A DNA stretch of 64,000 nucleotides from Chloroflexi bacterium TSY (GTDB lineage Bacteria > Chloroflexota > Anaerolineae > Caldilineales > Caldilineaceae): assembly GCA_019217005.1 (NCBI GenBank), contig JAHBNG010000034.1:62001-126000 (forward strand), read 5' to 3'. The position numbers were made by a program, and so were the translations under genes. The notes beneath the pieces are model-generated. The model worked only from the letters and a program-made list of their open reading frames with translations, had not been told where the DNA came from and did no database searches. Shown here piece by piece: positions 37,932 through 46,988 of the stretch; the stretch's first letter is position 1; the number at the start of each line of letters is the position of its first letter.

Positions 37932-38035
37932 CAGTAGCAGCAAAAGTCGGGTACAAATTTTTCATGCAAACAGAGGGCTGCTCTAGGATTTCACCCCTTA
38001 TGGTCATTTTTTGTACCCGACTTTTGCCGTAGCTG
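37932..38035. repeat. 104-bp MITE of the two-frame IS, TSD TTTTTGCT
   Basis: Left end CAGTAGCAGCAAAAGTCGGG and right-end complement CAGCTACGGCAAAAGTCGGG match the terminal repeats of the IS at 678-2483 and 33780-35533. The interior has no coding capacity. TTTTTGCT flanks it exactly at 37924-37931 and 38036-38043. It is a non-autonomous derivative that the resident transposase probably moved. Confidence 0.93.
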
Positions 38036-38089
38036 TTTTTGCTCCTTTTGGAGAGCTAGTTTAACACCTTCTCGCGTATATTTTATTTT

Positions 38090-39565
38090 TTGGATTGGCC
38101 TAAGTGTCGCAACAACCCGTTCCTGATCTCACATGGCGATAATATTCTCTGTCGTGACGATACAATACCACCTCACCGGGTGCTGACCGAGACCTTGACT
38201 CATCCGGCAGTGTCAGGTGTCTTTTTGCGTTATGATTGGTCCGAGATCGAACCTGCACCTGGGAGGTATGATTTCTCAAGTTTGGACGAGGAAGTCGACC
38301 GCATTGTGGAAGCAGGACGAGTCTATAGCCTGGCAATCAAAGCCGGGGTTGAGGGCACACCAGCCTGGTTGGGAGACGAGTTACATTTGCCACTATTACA
38401 ACTCCTCGACACAGGAGGCGATCCTGAAAACCCCAAGTGCGGAACGGAGATGTTTCTGGGTGACCCAACTGACAGAGCCTATGCCCAGCGCTATTTCCAG
38501 ATGTTACACAATGTGGCAGAGCACTTGAAAGAAAATACGGCTCGCTATCGAGCTTTGGCCTACATCAAAGCCAGCGGTGCCAATCTGCATTCGCACGAGA
38601 ATCGGCTCCCCAAACGATGCCAGGAACATTGCCCCATCTGCAATCCAGAAGTCTGGGCAGCAAACGGCTACACACCAGATGGGCTGTACGAATTCTATGA
38701 TGACCAGTTCAATGAGCTTGCCACCCGTTTTCCACACAAGACAATTAGCTATCAGTTGATTCAGGCTGGGTTTCCCAGAGTACTCGACGCAGATCACTAT
38801 GAAGGCTGCATTACGCCAGATTGTGAGAAGATGATTCCCGGCGGCACCGAACAGACAGAAACTATCCTTGACAATGGAACCGATGCCTATACCATGACGC
38901 TGGCCGTACAGCACAATGGATTAGGGCCGATTCCGCAAGACGTCACCATTCCCACAGGGTTCGATCCTGTCTGCTTGGCGAACCAAACATCCCCCATTAA
39001 CCCATTTGAGTGTCTGACCTTCACCACAATAGACAACTCATGTCCAAATGAGGGAAACCATCCTGCTGATCCCGACCCCACTGATGGACAAGATCCCGAC
39101 CGAAATGATTTCGCGCAAGCAGGGTCAGGCTGTCCGAATAAATGGGTGCTCTACGAAGGCTCACAGGGTCAGGTAACGGGCTTCCAAACCAACAACACGC
39201 AGCAGATCAATACGTTGCAACAAGTCGACCAGTCACTTGAGAATGCACGCTTGAATTCTGATGCTGTCTTCATTGAACTCTATGATGAAATGATTTGGTT
39301 GGCCGCGCGTTCGGGTGATGTCCTGGATCCGGCCGCAACTGAACCGCGTACGTTTGTGGAGTGGGCATCGGTCTTCAACACCCGGCGCCGCAACAGCGAT
39401 CACGTCTTTCTAGAACCACTGCCTGATCCCTATCCGCGAAGTTACAGCTTTGTCTTCGACAATTCGGGAATGGATGCCGTAGACCTGACCTTCTGGTACA
39501 CCGATCCAGCATATTGCGATCCGAACCTTCCGGACACCATTGGGAAGATTGTGGTTGAACCATAG
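38090..39565 (+). CDS. GH42/GH5-like glycosidase-related protein, probably 5'-truncated
   Basis: 491 residues from a TTG that lies in IS-derived sequence; the native part begins near CRNNPFLISHGDN. GVFLRYDWSEIEPAPGRYDFSSLDEEVDRIVEAG is the first strand-helix unit of a beta-galactosidase-like TIM barrel (W-x-x-I-E-P-x-x-G-x-Y-D/N-F signature). IKASGANLHSHEN and a long middle region follow. The C-terminus (SYSFVFDNSGMDAVDLTFWY) is beta-rich. Catalytic glutamates cannot be fixed from sequence alone. No signal peptide remains, consistent with loss of the 5' end to the IS; the fragment at 36265 may supply it. Confidence 0.65.
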   Translation: MDWPKCRNNPFLISHGDNILCRDDTIPPHRVLTETLTHPAVSGVFLRYDWSEIEPAPGRYDFSSLDEEVDRIVEAGRVYSLAIKAGVEGTPAWLGDELHLPLLQLLDTGGDPENPKCGTEMFLGDPTDRAYAQRYFQMLHNVAEHLKENTARYRALAYIKASGANLHSHENRLPKRCQEHCPICNPEVWAANGYTPDGLYEFYDDQFNELATRFPHKTISYQLIQAGFPRVLDADHYEGCITPDCEKMIPGGTEQTETILDNGTDAYTMTLAVQHNGLGPIPQDVTIPTGFDPVCLANQTSPINPFECLTFTTIDNSCPNEGNHPADPDPTDGQDPDRNDFAQAGSGCPNKWVLYEGSQGQVTGFQTNNTQQINTLQQVDQSLENARLNSDAVFIELYDEMIWLAARSGDVLDPAATEPRTFVEWASVFNTRRRNSDHVFLEPLPDPYPRSYSFVFDNSGMDAVDLTFWYTDPAYCDPNLPDTIGKIVVEP

Positions 39566-39665
39566 GCAATGTTCATATGTTGTCGCTGTCCCAGGGGGAA
39601 GCAACATTGTTTCCTCCTGGCCTCAAAATACCGCAACACTACTCAGATCTGCTTCCTATACAGTA

Positions 39666-39750
39666 TCAGTAAACCGCAGTGAAGAAGGCGTTCTCTAACG
39701 CCGGTCCCGTTCGCATTAGAGAATGCTCACTCCACGTTGCGGTCTACTGA
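39666..39750. repeat. 85-bp palindromic element, TSD GTA
   Basis: TCAGTAAACCGC to GCGGTCTACTGA, flanked by GTA at 39663-39665 and 39751-39753. It is the short form of the composite element at 24626-25032. The rest of the gap 39754-39980 shows no gene. Confidence 0.85.
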
Positions 39751-39980
39751 GTATGTCGTCATCCATTTATCATCAAGTTCTCGTAGCAATGTCAAGTGCT
39801 GTCTCCGAATCACTCCTATAATTGTAAGGCGGGAAGGTGCCCTGCAAGTAATGACAGACAGGACTCTCTGCCTACTATATATAGATGTTCAGATAACGTT
39901 TTTCCGTGCAAAACTGTAGCTATTAACTACAGGAAAATCTTTTTCTGAAAGGCTATAGCAATGCGATACTTATAAAAACC

Positions 39981-40059
39981 AGTGGTATGCCAAATTGTGT
40001 GGTTATTCGATTTTTCTCTGACTGCGATCGATAAATTACACAATTTGTGCTATACCACC
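39981..40059. repeat. 79-bp MITE, TSD TAAAAACC
   Basis: Ends AGTGGTATGCCAAATTGTG and the complement of AGGTGGTATAGCACAAATTG. Flanked exactly by TAAAAACC at 39973-39980 and 40060-40067. A second copy is at 49211-49289. It sits just ahead of the ribosome-binding site of the gene at 40084. Confidence 0.9.
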
Positions 40060-40083
40060 TAAAAACCAGGAGGAGAAATCGAG

Positions 40084-40392
40084 ATGGAAATGAATCGAGT
40101 ACAGCGCAAAACACTTCAACACTATCAAGGATTGCAAACCGATCAGGCAGCCGTTTTTGGTCAAATTCGTCGGAATCTGGGGATCTACATCTATTTACTT
40201 GCCGTGGCGGTGATCGTTGTACCGATTGGAATCGTTATGGATCAGAATTTTGGTTTGATATTACTCGGTATACACTTGGGTTTTCTGATCAGGGATATTC
40301 GGCATTTCATAATGACCAAAAAAGTATGGCCGGTGGTTGCGGATGTTTTGAACTGGAAACGGATTGAGCAATTGCTGAATACGCCGTCGTGA
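40084..40392 (+). CDS. Small two-helix membrane protein
   Basis: 102 residues. GGAGGAGAAATCGAG precedes the ATG, a strong ribosome-binding site. Two adjacent membrane segments (IYIYLLAVAVIVVPIGIVM and FGLILLGIHLGFLIRDI) lie between charged ends. The layout resembles 2TM-domain proteins, but I cannot assign a family or function. The MITE at 39981-40059 lies directly upstream and may affect its expression. Confidence 0.65.
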   Translation: MEMNRVQRKTLQHYQGLQTDQAAVFGQIRRNLGIYIYLLAVAVIVVPIGIVMDQNFGLILLGIHLGFLIRDIRHFIMTKKVWPVVADVLNWKRIEQLLNTPS

Positions 40393-41356
40393 GCTGTTGG
40401 ATCCAACCTTATAAATCTTCCTTTGACGCTCTGGTAGTATCTGGTTTGTCTATAACAGGGGTCAAGTGCAAAAATCTTTCACTTTTAAAGGACGCCATTA
40501 GCAACATCATCATCCAAAGTCACCAGTTTTTCAAAGCAAGATAAAGATGTGATATAGTTAGTCACCATTCTCAAGCCAACTTTTCCCCACTCACCGAAGG
40601 AGAAATCTCAGCGCATCGACATGTTTACCCAAGCCCAGATTGATCAATTTCATCGTGACGGTTTCATTGTTGCCAAGGCTCTCATTCAGGGCGAGGAACT
40701 AGCGACCTTGCAAAAGGCCGCAGATCGCGTCATGGCAGAAGGGATTGCAGGCAAAGATGAAGTTGATCATCGTTATCGCCCAAATCCAGATGGCTCCCGC
40801 ACCTATTTTCGAAGCGAAAAGATGTGGGATCGCGATCCGATCTTTCAAGCCGTCACGGTGAATCCAGCACTCCTCACCCATTACGGACAACTCATCGGCC
40901 ATCCATTCATGCCCATCGTCGACTCCTTTGTTTGCAAAATCCCTCAGGGAGACGTGCCTGTTTCCTGGCATCAAGATCCACCCTTTGGCGATCCAGATTG
41001 GCCCGATACGCACCCTATTCCTAATATCGACGCTGATATCTATCTAGATCGCGCCACCATCGAAAATGGTTGCGTTTGGGCCATCCCAGAACACCATCTC
41101 GTTGGTCATGTGCAAGTAGAGCACTATTCGGAAGATGAATTGTTTAGCAACTTGGGCGCTGTACCAATTGAACTAGGACCAGGAGACGTCAGCTTCCATT
41201 GTCTTTCCGCACCCCACGGATCAGCGAGGAATCGAACCAACGACCTACGCCGCACCTTCTACGTTCACTACATGAATCAGGAAGTCTTGGACCAATGTTA
41301 TCGACATCTTCCTTACGTCAAGGAGCTTGAGGTAGAGCGAGGACTCTGGATCAATT

Positions 41357-42789
41357 GGATCTCATGTGGTTGACAAGCCGGCCATGAATGGATAGTGCGA
41401 GCTAAATATCTTGTGTCAGTCGGATCATGAGGTACCGGTCGAAAATAAAATGATATAAAATAAGATGTTATCCGAAACGAAGCGATTGAAAAAGGTGACA
41501 TCGAGAATGACTTCATCAATAACGGTACCGCTAGATATCCCAGAAGTGGAAGTGTTAAGCAGCGAAATCACGTCTGAAAATCATTTATTGATTCGGGTAG
41601 AAAGCACCCAAAAAAAACAACAGCATGTGGTGTATGCGGAGTTGAGATTGCGTGTACATTTGGCCATGGTCAAGAAATTAGCTTGCGCCATCTCCCAGTT
41701 TTTTGGGCTTGAGACCTACATCTTGATACGGCCCAAACGGGGTCAATGTTTGTCGTGTCATTGTGACCCAACAACGACTCAAATTGTGAGTTGGTATGAA
41801 CAAAGAAGTCCTCATACACAAGCGTATGATGAATACCTGGTCATGCAACTAATCAACAGTACAATCGAAGATGTAAGCCTCAAAGAAGAAGTTGGGTACG
41901 ATGCAGTCGTAGGCGCATTGAACCGTCTGATAGAGCCCAAAATCAACTGGGATGAAATCGACGAAATCGGTACGTTGGGGATTGACGAAATCTCCAGAAG
42001 TAAGGGGCGGCGCAAGAAATTTAGTGCGATCATTACAGCTCGTCAACCCAAGGGCAAGGTACGGATTCTTGGAGTTCTCCCCTGATCGAAAAAAAAGACG
42101 GTTAAGGCATTCCTAGAAGAGATTCCTGAGAGACTACGCCCCACCATCAACTATTGCACCACCGACATGTGGGAGGGCTATATCAATGCGATTGATGAAT
42201 TTATCAATGAGAATGATGATGTGAATGCATCTCCTGTTGTTGACCGATTTCATGTTGCTCAGAACTATCGAGATGACTTTGACGACCTCCGAAAAAAGGA
42301 ACTCAGACGCTTGAAAAAAGAACTGCCTCCTGAAACTTATGACCAAGATTGCAAAGGAATGCTCTGGATCTTACGCAAAAATCACTCGGCTCTCAATCCT
42401 GAAGAGCGGCAGGAGCTTAGACGTTTGTTTGCTCATTCACCAGCCCTTCATCAGGCCTATACCTTTCGAGAAGAATTGACCGCCATCTTCAACCAGGAAC
42501 TCTCTGTTGCCCAAGCTGAACATCGCCTTGAGGCTTGGATTCGCAAAGTTGAACGTTCCTCCCTTGATAACTTTGATGGCTTTATCAAAACCCTGCGCAA
42601 CCACTGGCAATCCATTGTCAACTATTTTGACCAACGCATCAACAGTGGTTTTGTTGAAGGTCTCAATAACAAGATTAAGGTCATCACTCGTCGATGCTAT
42701 GGCATTCGCAATGTCTCTTCTCTTTTTCAACGTATTTGGCTCGATCTCCATGGCAAAGAACGTTTTTCCCTGTCAACCACATGAGATCC
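41357..42789 (+). mobile_element. ISL3-family insertion sequence
   Basis: Inverted repeats GGATCTCATGTGGTTGACA and TGTCAACCACATGAGATCC bound it. It contains one ISL3-type transposase gene with a disruption. The flanks share only an imperfect GATCA, so the 8-bp duplication expected for ISL3 is degraded. It is inserted in the PhyH gene. Confidence 0.87.
41465..42784 (+). pseudogene. ISL3-family transposase with internal disruption
   Basis: The first half (to 42085) has GTLGIDEISRSKGRRKKFSAI (first Asp of DDE). At about 42080-42100 an extra base followed by a missing A puts a TGA in frame before SKKKTVKAFLEEIPERL. The second half has YCTTDMWEGYINAI (second Asp), VVDRFHVAQ and FVEGLNNKIKVITRRCYG (Glu), the ISL3 signature. 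Both halves share the same frame, so two compensating small indels around an A8 run are the simplest explanation. The N-terminal zinc-finger part is short or lost. Confidence 0.82.
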
Positions 42790-43065
42790 TGATCAGCCAG
42801 GACTCTTTGATGAAAAAGCGAAAGCTGCTGCTCAGCAGATGGTTGATGCGCGTAAATCTCTTGGCTATGAAGGGTTGGAGGAGAGTCACGTGCAGTTAGT
42901 CGATGAGGGTTTTGAGTTCACAGGTCAGCCTAGAACACCACCCAGATTTTGGGGAAAACTGATTGCTACGATGTCTAAGGAGGAGATTGAGCGCAAGCAG
43001 CGCTTGACTTATTTGAAATGAATTAAAGAACTCAGCTTAACACGGACAACGCAAAGGGGAACCAA

Positions 43066-44424
43066 ATGAACAGTAGAAAAATGGGAAGACGACATTTTTT
43101 GCAACTGGCCGGTGCGGCGAGCGGCATCACGCTTCTCGCGGCATGCCAGCCCACTGTGGCACCGACGGGCTCCGATGTCTCTGCGGATGATTCTCCAGCG
43201 ACTGAAGGCATTCAGTTAGAATATTTGGGATACGATCCAGACGAAGTACACGCAGAGGCATTTGGAAAATTCAAAGATATCGCTCCAGATGTGGATCTAT
43301 TGATTAGCCCCACGATTGGCTCGTGGCCAGAGATGCTGGCAAAGATCAATGCTCGCATTGCGGCAGGTGATCCACCGGACATCGCGATTGTGGCTACCTA
43401 CGGGCCGCCAAGAATCTGGAGCAAGAAGGATATTTTGCTCGACCTGCAACCACTCCTGGACGCAGACCCAGACTATGCCGATGATCCTGTCTCGCCCGCT
43501 TTGCTCCAGCTTTACCGAGTCGAGGGCAAGCTCTACGGTCTCCCCAAGGACTATGTCACCCATGCCGTCATTTACAACAAAGGTCTTTTCGATGAGGCCG
43601 GTGTCGACTATCCAGAAGACGGTTGGACCTGGGCCGACTGCTTGGAGAAGGCCCAAGCGCTCACATCTGGCGAGGGTCAGCAAAAAGTCTACGGTTGGAT
43701 GACACAGACGGGACCCTGGGCCAACGAACATTGGATGTGGGCCAACGAAGGACCTGGCTACTTTGATCGCTGGCATTGGGATCTCACAACGCCAACAGCC
43801 AATGATCCGAAAAACATCGAAGCGCTACAATGGCTAGTGGATACAATCCTAAGTAGCGAAGTTTCACCCTCGCCAGAGCAGTTGGCCACCGAAGACGCCA
43901 GCTCACGCCAACTCTCGGGTCGAATCGCCATGTGGGCGAGCCACACCATTGATACTGTCAATCTGTTGAAGAATACAGACAAGATCGACTGGCATGTGGT
44001 GCGCAACCCGCTCGCCACCGAAGGGGGACCCAAGACGACCATGATGTGGACATCCGGCTTTGGAATTGTCGCCGACACAGAATATCCAGACGAGGCGTTT
44101 GCCTTCCTCAAACATATGTCCATTGGCGAAGGCGCGCTCGTACTGGGAACAACCGGGTTCTCGATCCCCGCCGGTCGCCCCGAAGGGTTTGTGACAGAGG
44201 AAATGGCTTCCCGCGGCGGTGATGTCTTTGTGGATGCAGCATTTAACTCGGATCTGGCGGCCAACGACTCCCTGGGTGTAAATCACAACGAATTGCTGGG
44301 CACTGCCGTCATTCCCAACCTCGAGGCTGCATTCATTGGCCAAATGACGGCTGAAGAAGCCCTCAACGAGATACAGCTTCTGATGGAAGAGATCCTCGCC
44401 GACGCAGATGAGGGGCAGTTTTAA
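43066..44424 (+). CDS. ABC transporter sugar-binding lipoprotein (Tat-type signal)
   Basis: 452 residues. GRRHFLQLAGAASGITLLAAC combines a twin-arginine motif and a lipobox (LAAC), so the protein should be exported folded and lipid-anchored. The mature part matches family 1 (SBP_bac_1/MalE-like) binding proteins: LYGLPKDYVTHAVIYNKGLFDEAG, WTWADCLEKAQAL, and AFAFLKHMSIGEGALVLGTTGFSIPA. It captures an oligosaccharide or related carbon source for the two permeases downstream. AGGGGAACCAAATG gives the start. No ATPase gene is present in the window, so a shared MsmX-type ATPase encoded elsewhere is likely. Confidence 0.93.
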   Translation: MNSRKMGRRHFLQLAGAASGITLLAACQPTVAPTGSDVSADDSPATEGIQLEYLGYDPDEVHAEAFGKFKDIAPDVDLLISPTIGSWPEMLAKINARIAAGDPPDIAIVATYGPPRIWSKKDILLDLQPLLDADPDYADDPVSPALLQLYRVEGKLYGLPKDYVTHAVIYNKGLFDEAGVDYPEDGWTWADCLEKAQALTSGEGQQKVYGWMTQTGPWANEHWMWANEGPGYFDRWHWDLTTPTANDPKNIEALQWLVDTILSSEVSPSPEQLATEDASSRQLSGRIAMWASHTIDTVNLLKNTDKIDWHVVRNPLATEGGPKTTMMWTSGFGIVADTEYPDEAFAFLKHMSIGEGALVLGTTGFSIPAGRPEGFVTEEMASRGGDVFVDAAFNSDLAANDSLGVNHNELLGTAVIPNLEAAFIGQMTAEEALNEIQLLMEEILADADEGQF

Positions 44425-44429
44425 TAGTA

Positions 44430-44660
44430 AGTGGTTGCTGGTGATTGGTTGCTGGCTGCTAGTAATATCTCACCAACTCAATGGCATTCAGTTAAACGTT
44501 TCCGTGTAGCAAGTATTCAGTGGTCGGTAAGTCAATGACCAAATATCGATTCACCAAATATTGACCCACTGCCTACTGCGAACTTAATGACATTGACAAC
44601 CAGCAACCAACAGCCAACAACCAGCAACCAACAGCCAGCTACTAGCAACCAACTACCAAT
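44430..44660. repeat. Short CAACCAGC-type tandem repeats in both orientations
   Basis: GGTTGCTGG-type units occur at 44432-44462 and CAACCAGC/CAACAGCC units at 44597-44655. The region can therefore fold into long hairpins. It lies between the binding protein and first permease genes and could tune relative expression. The open frame that covers the right part is not convincing as coding sequence. Confidence 0.6.
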
Positions 44661-44661
44661 T

Positions 44662-45582
44662 ATGGCACAGTCACAGGCCTTGAGCCACGCCGTTCCAAAA
44701 ACGGAAAGATCGGGAATTCGTTGGCAGCGATATGAGGGATATCTGTTTGTTGCACCGTTACTCATTGGAATCGTTGCGTTCATCTTTCTCCCAATTGCTG
44801 CCTCGCTCTACATGAGCTTCAACAAGTGGGATATGGTCAGTCCTGCCGAACTGGTTGGGCTGAAAAACTACACGCGCCTGGTCAATCGCGATCGGCTGTT
44901 CTGGACAGTCTTGAAGAATACGTTTAGATATGCGGGGTGGATCATCGTGCCCTCGGTGGTGTTTCCCTTGCTATTGGCTGCCTTGTTAGACCGACCGATC
45001 AGACTAAGGTCCCTCTACCGACTTGCCTTCTTTTTACCGTTGGTTACCTCTGTCGTCGCTGTGGGGCTGATGTTCCGGTGGTTATATGACGGAGAGTTTG
45101 GCTTTATCAACTATGCTCTCTCGTGGGTGGGCATTGACGGCCCCAATTGGCTCGTGGATCCCGCGTGGGCAATGCCCGCAGTGGCGATGGTGACGGTTTG
45201 GCAGGGTTTGGGATACAATATGGTCCTCTATCTGGCTGGACTTCAGGGAATTCCCGATCATTTATACGAGGCTGCCACGATCGATGGTGCGGGTGCATTG
45301 AGTCGCTTCTTCAAAATCACTATTCCATTGCTGACGCCCACCATGTTCTTCATCCTAGTCATGAGCGTGATTGGCACATTCCAAACCTTTGGTTTGATTT
45401 ATGTCATGACGCAAGGCGGGCCGGTCAACTCCACCAATGTCTATATCTATTACCTCTGGCAGATGGCCTTCGGCAGTTCCAAGATGGGGTATGCGTCGGC
45501 CATGGCCTGGATTCTGGCGCTGATCATCTTCACAATCACCATGATTCAGGTGCGACTGGCGAGAATGTGGGTACATTATTAA
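44662..45582 (+). CDS. Sugar ABC transporter permease (MalF/UgpA type)
   Basis: About 306 residues from ATG 44662. An upstream frame start at 44587 would translate the CAACCAGC repeats and is rejected. Six membrane segments begin with GYLFVAPLLIGIVAFIFLPIAASLYMSF. The cytoplasmic EAA loop reads LYEAATIDGAGALSRFFKITIPLLTP, which docks on the ATPase. It forms the channel with the permease encoded at 45662. Confidence 0.92.
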   Translation: MAQSQALSHAVPKTERSGIRWQRYEGYLFVAPLLIGIVAFIFLPIAASLYMSFNKWDMVSPAELVGLKNYTRLVNRDRLFWTVLKNTFRYAGWIIVPSVVFPLLLAALLDRPIRLRSLYRLAFFLPLVTSVVAVGLMFRWLYDGEFGFINYALSWVGIDGPNWLVDPAWAMPAVAMVTVWQGLGYNMVLYLAGLQGIPDHLYEAATIDGAGALSRFFKITIPLLTPTMFFILVMSVIGTFQTFGLIYVMTQGGPVNSTNVYIYYLWQMAFGSSKMGYASAMAWILALIIFTITMIQVRLARMWVHY

Positions 45583-45661
45583 AAGGGTTGAAAAGTTGCA
45601 GAGTGGCAAGGTTGCAGGGCGTCAGTGACCTTTCAATGTTCTTATATGACCAAGAAAAACG

Positions 45662-46543
45662 ATGCAAACAGTTTCACAGTTACGCTCGGTGCACTCCGAT
45701 CGAGGGTTGAGCCGCAAACAACATCAGAGACTGGAGAGTACAGTCGTCCATGTTTTGCTGGTTGTGCTTGCATTTGCAGCCTTGGCTCCTTTTTGGTGGA
45801 TGGTCTCTACCTCATTCAAGACCGAATTCGAAGCATTCCAGTTTCCGCCAACCTGGATTCCGGTTGAACCGACCCTAGAATCTTATAGCGATCTCTTCCT
45901 CGATCAACCCTTTGGGTTATTCTTCTATAATAGTATCAAGATCGCGGTCTTAAGCGTAGGCGGTCAGCTCTTTACTTCTTCGCTCGCAGCCTTCGCCTTT
46001 GCCCGACTCGATTTTCCCGGTAAGAACGTTCTCTTTGTCATCGTTCTGTCGACCATGATGGTTCCCTATGCGGTCACGGTTATCCCGCTCTACATTATCA
46101 TGCACCGCATCAATTGGGTCAACACCCATCTCCCTCTGATCGTACCAGCCATGCTCAGCTCTGCCTATGGCACATTTCTGCTCCGCCAATTTATGTTTTC
46201 GCTGCCCGTCGAATTGGAGGATGCCGCACGGATCGATGGCTGCAGTTCCTTTGGCATCTATTGGCGCATTGCTTTACCTCTCATGAAGCCTGCCCTAGCC
46301 ACTTTGGGCGTTTTCGCCTTTATGGCTTCCTGGAATAATTTCTTCGGGCCATTCATCTTTCTGGACCGTAAGCATCTCTTTACAGTCCAATTGGGCGCGG
46401 CCCTCGTACAACGTCAGTGGTATACCAGTTGGCCCCGATTGATGGCGGGCTCGGTTGTGGTCACTTTGCCCGTTCTGCTGATTTTTTTGTTGCTACAACG
46501 TTACTTTGTCCGAGGCATCTCTTTGACCGGCATCAAGGGCTGA
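45662..46543 (+). CDS. Sugar ABC transporter permease (MalG/UgpE type)
   Basis: 293 residues with six membrane segments and LAPFWWMVSTSFKTEFEAF near the start, the hallmark of MalG-type permeases. The EAA motif is VELEDAARIDGCSSFGIYWRIALPLMKPAL. It partners with the upstream permease and the lipoprotein, forming an importer that lacks its own ATPase gene here. About 80 bp separate it from the previous gene, consistent with one transcript. Confidence 0.92.
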   Translation: MQTVSQLRSVHSDRGLSRKQHQRLESTVVHVLLVVLAFAALAPFWWMVSTSFKTEFEAFQFPPTWIPVEPTLESYSDLFLDQPFGLFFYNSIKIAVLSVGGQLFTSSLAAFAFARLDFPGKNVLFVIVLSTMMVPYAVTVIPLYIIMHRINWVNTHLPLIVPAMLSSAYGTFLLRQFMFSLPVELEDAARIDGCSSFGIYWRIALPLMKPALATLGVFAFMASWNNFFGPFIFLDRKHLFTVQLGAALVQRQWYTSWPRLMAGSVVVTLPVLLIFLLLQRYFVRGISLTGIKG

Positions 46544-46576
46544 TATATCCAGATATAATCTTAATATAATATCAAA

Positions 46577-46874
46577 GAATGTGTACCACAAAGTGTGTAA
46601 ATGAACACTACTTAGTCAGAGAACCGCCGCATTTACATACTCAGTAGATCCAAATTTGGCGTTTTTGGCTATTTTCAGTCGAGATTGCAGGGATTTTGGA
46701 GTCATTTATTCAGATTTCGGTTACAGAAAACAACCTATTTCATATCTGAAAATCGCCCAAATCTAACGCAAAAACTAGATATCGACCGGCAAATTTGTAT
46801 TTATGTCAACTGTTTAGCCAGAATTCTCTCTCTAAACCTGAAATTTGGATCTACTGATACTTTGGGACACACTC
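46577..46874. repeat. 78-bp palindromic element, copy 2, with a nested 215-bp MITE
   Basis: Outer arms GAATGTGTACCACAAAGTGT and the complement of GAGTGTGTCCCAAAG. The 220 bp between 46642 and 46861 are the 215-bp MITE plus one 5-bp duplication. Without them the sequence aligns end to end with 29015-29092 in reverse. Confidence 0.88.
46642..46856. repeat. 215-bp MITE, copy 2, TSD ATACT
   Basis: Same termini and length as 12747-12961 with a few substitutions. ATACT flanks at 46637-46641 and 46857-46861. Inserted inside the 78-bp palindrome. Confidence 0.93.
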
Positions 46875-46988
46875 CCTAATCAATTCATATAAGAACCTAT
46901 CCGAACAGTGGTTGTGAGTCCAACCAGCTTCGCTAGCTGAATGCTTCGGCACAGAACTTTTCGGATAAGCACTAAGTGGGAATCAATT

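Larger units (their letters stand above)
36690..38099 (-). mobile_element. ISAzo13-family element, degenerate
   Basis: It is bounded approximately by imperfect inverted repeats around CCAAAAAAATAAAT-ATACGCG on the left and their complement (CGCGTATATTTTATTTTTTGG) on the right. It contains a broken ISAzo13-type transposase and a 104-bp MITE of another family. The exact ends and target duplication are unclear. Confidence 0.7.
40621..43021 (+). pseudogene. Phytanoyl-CoA dioxygenase (PhyH) family gene split by ISL3 element
   Basis: The 5' part (40621 to about 41356) encodes FTQAQIDQFHRDGFIVAKAL, the family start. It also has SWHQDPPFGDPDW, the H-x-D iron-binding pair, and FHCLSAPHGSARNRTNDLRRTF with the distal His and the 2-oxoglutarate-binding Arg. 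The 3' part (about 42790-43021) continues GLFDEKAKAAAQQMVDARKSLGYEG and ends RQRLTYLK-like at 43021. About 245 plus 77 codons make a normal PhyH length. The enzyme would be an Fe(II)/2-oxoglutarate oxygenase, perhaps acting on the compound imported by the downstream ABC transporter. The IS removes only the C-terminus, so a shortened protein of 250 residues retaining all ligands could still be made. Confidence 0.85.

Noticed and set aside
41350..42800. Clean 8-bp target duplication for the ISL3 element
   Set aside because: Only an imperfect GATCA is shared, so no exact duplication can be claimed.
44587..44661. N-terminal extension of the first permease
   Set aside because: The extension translates the CAACCAGC repeats into TSNQQP repeats. 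ATG 44662 directly before the first conserved segment is more likely.
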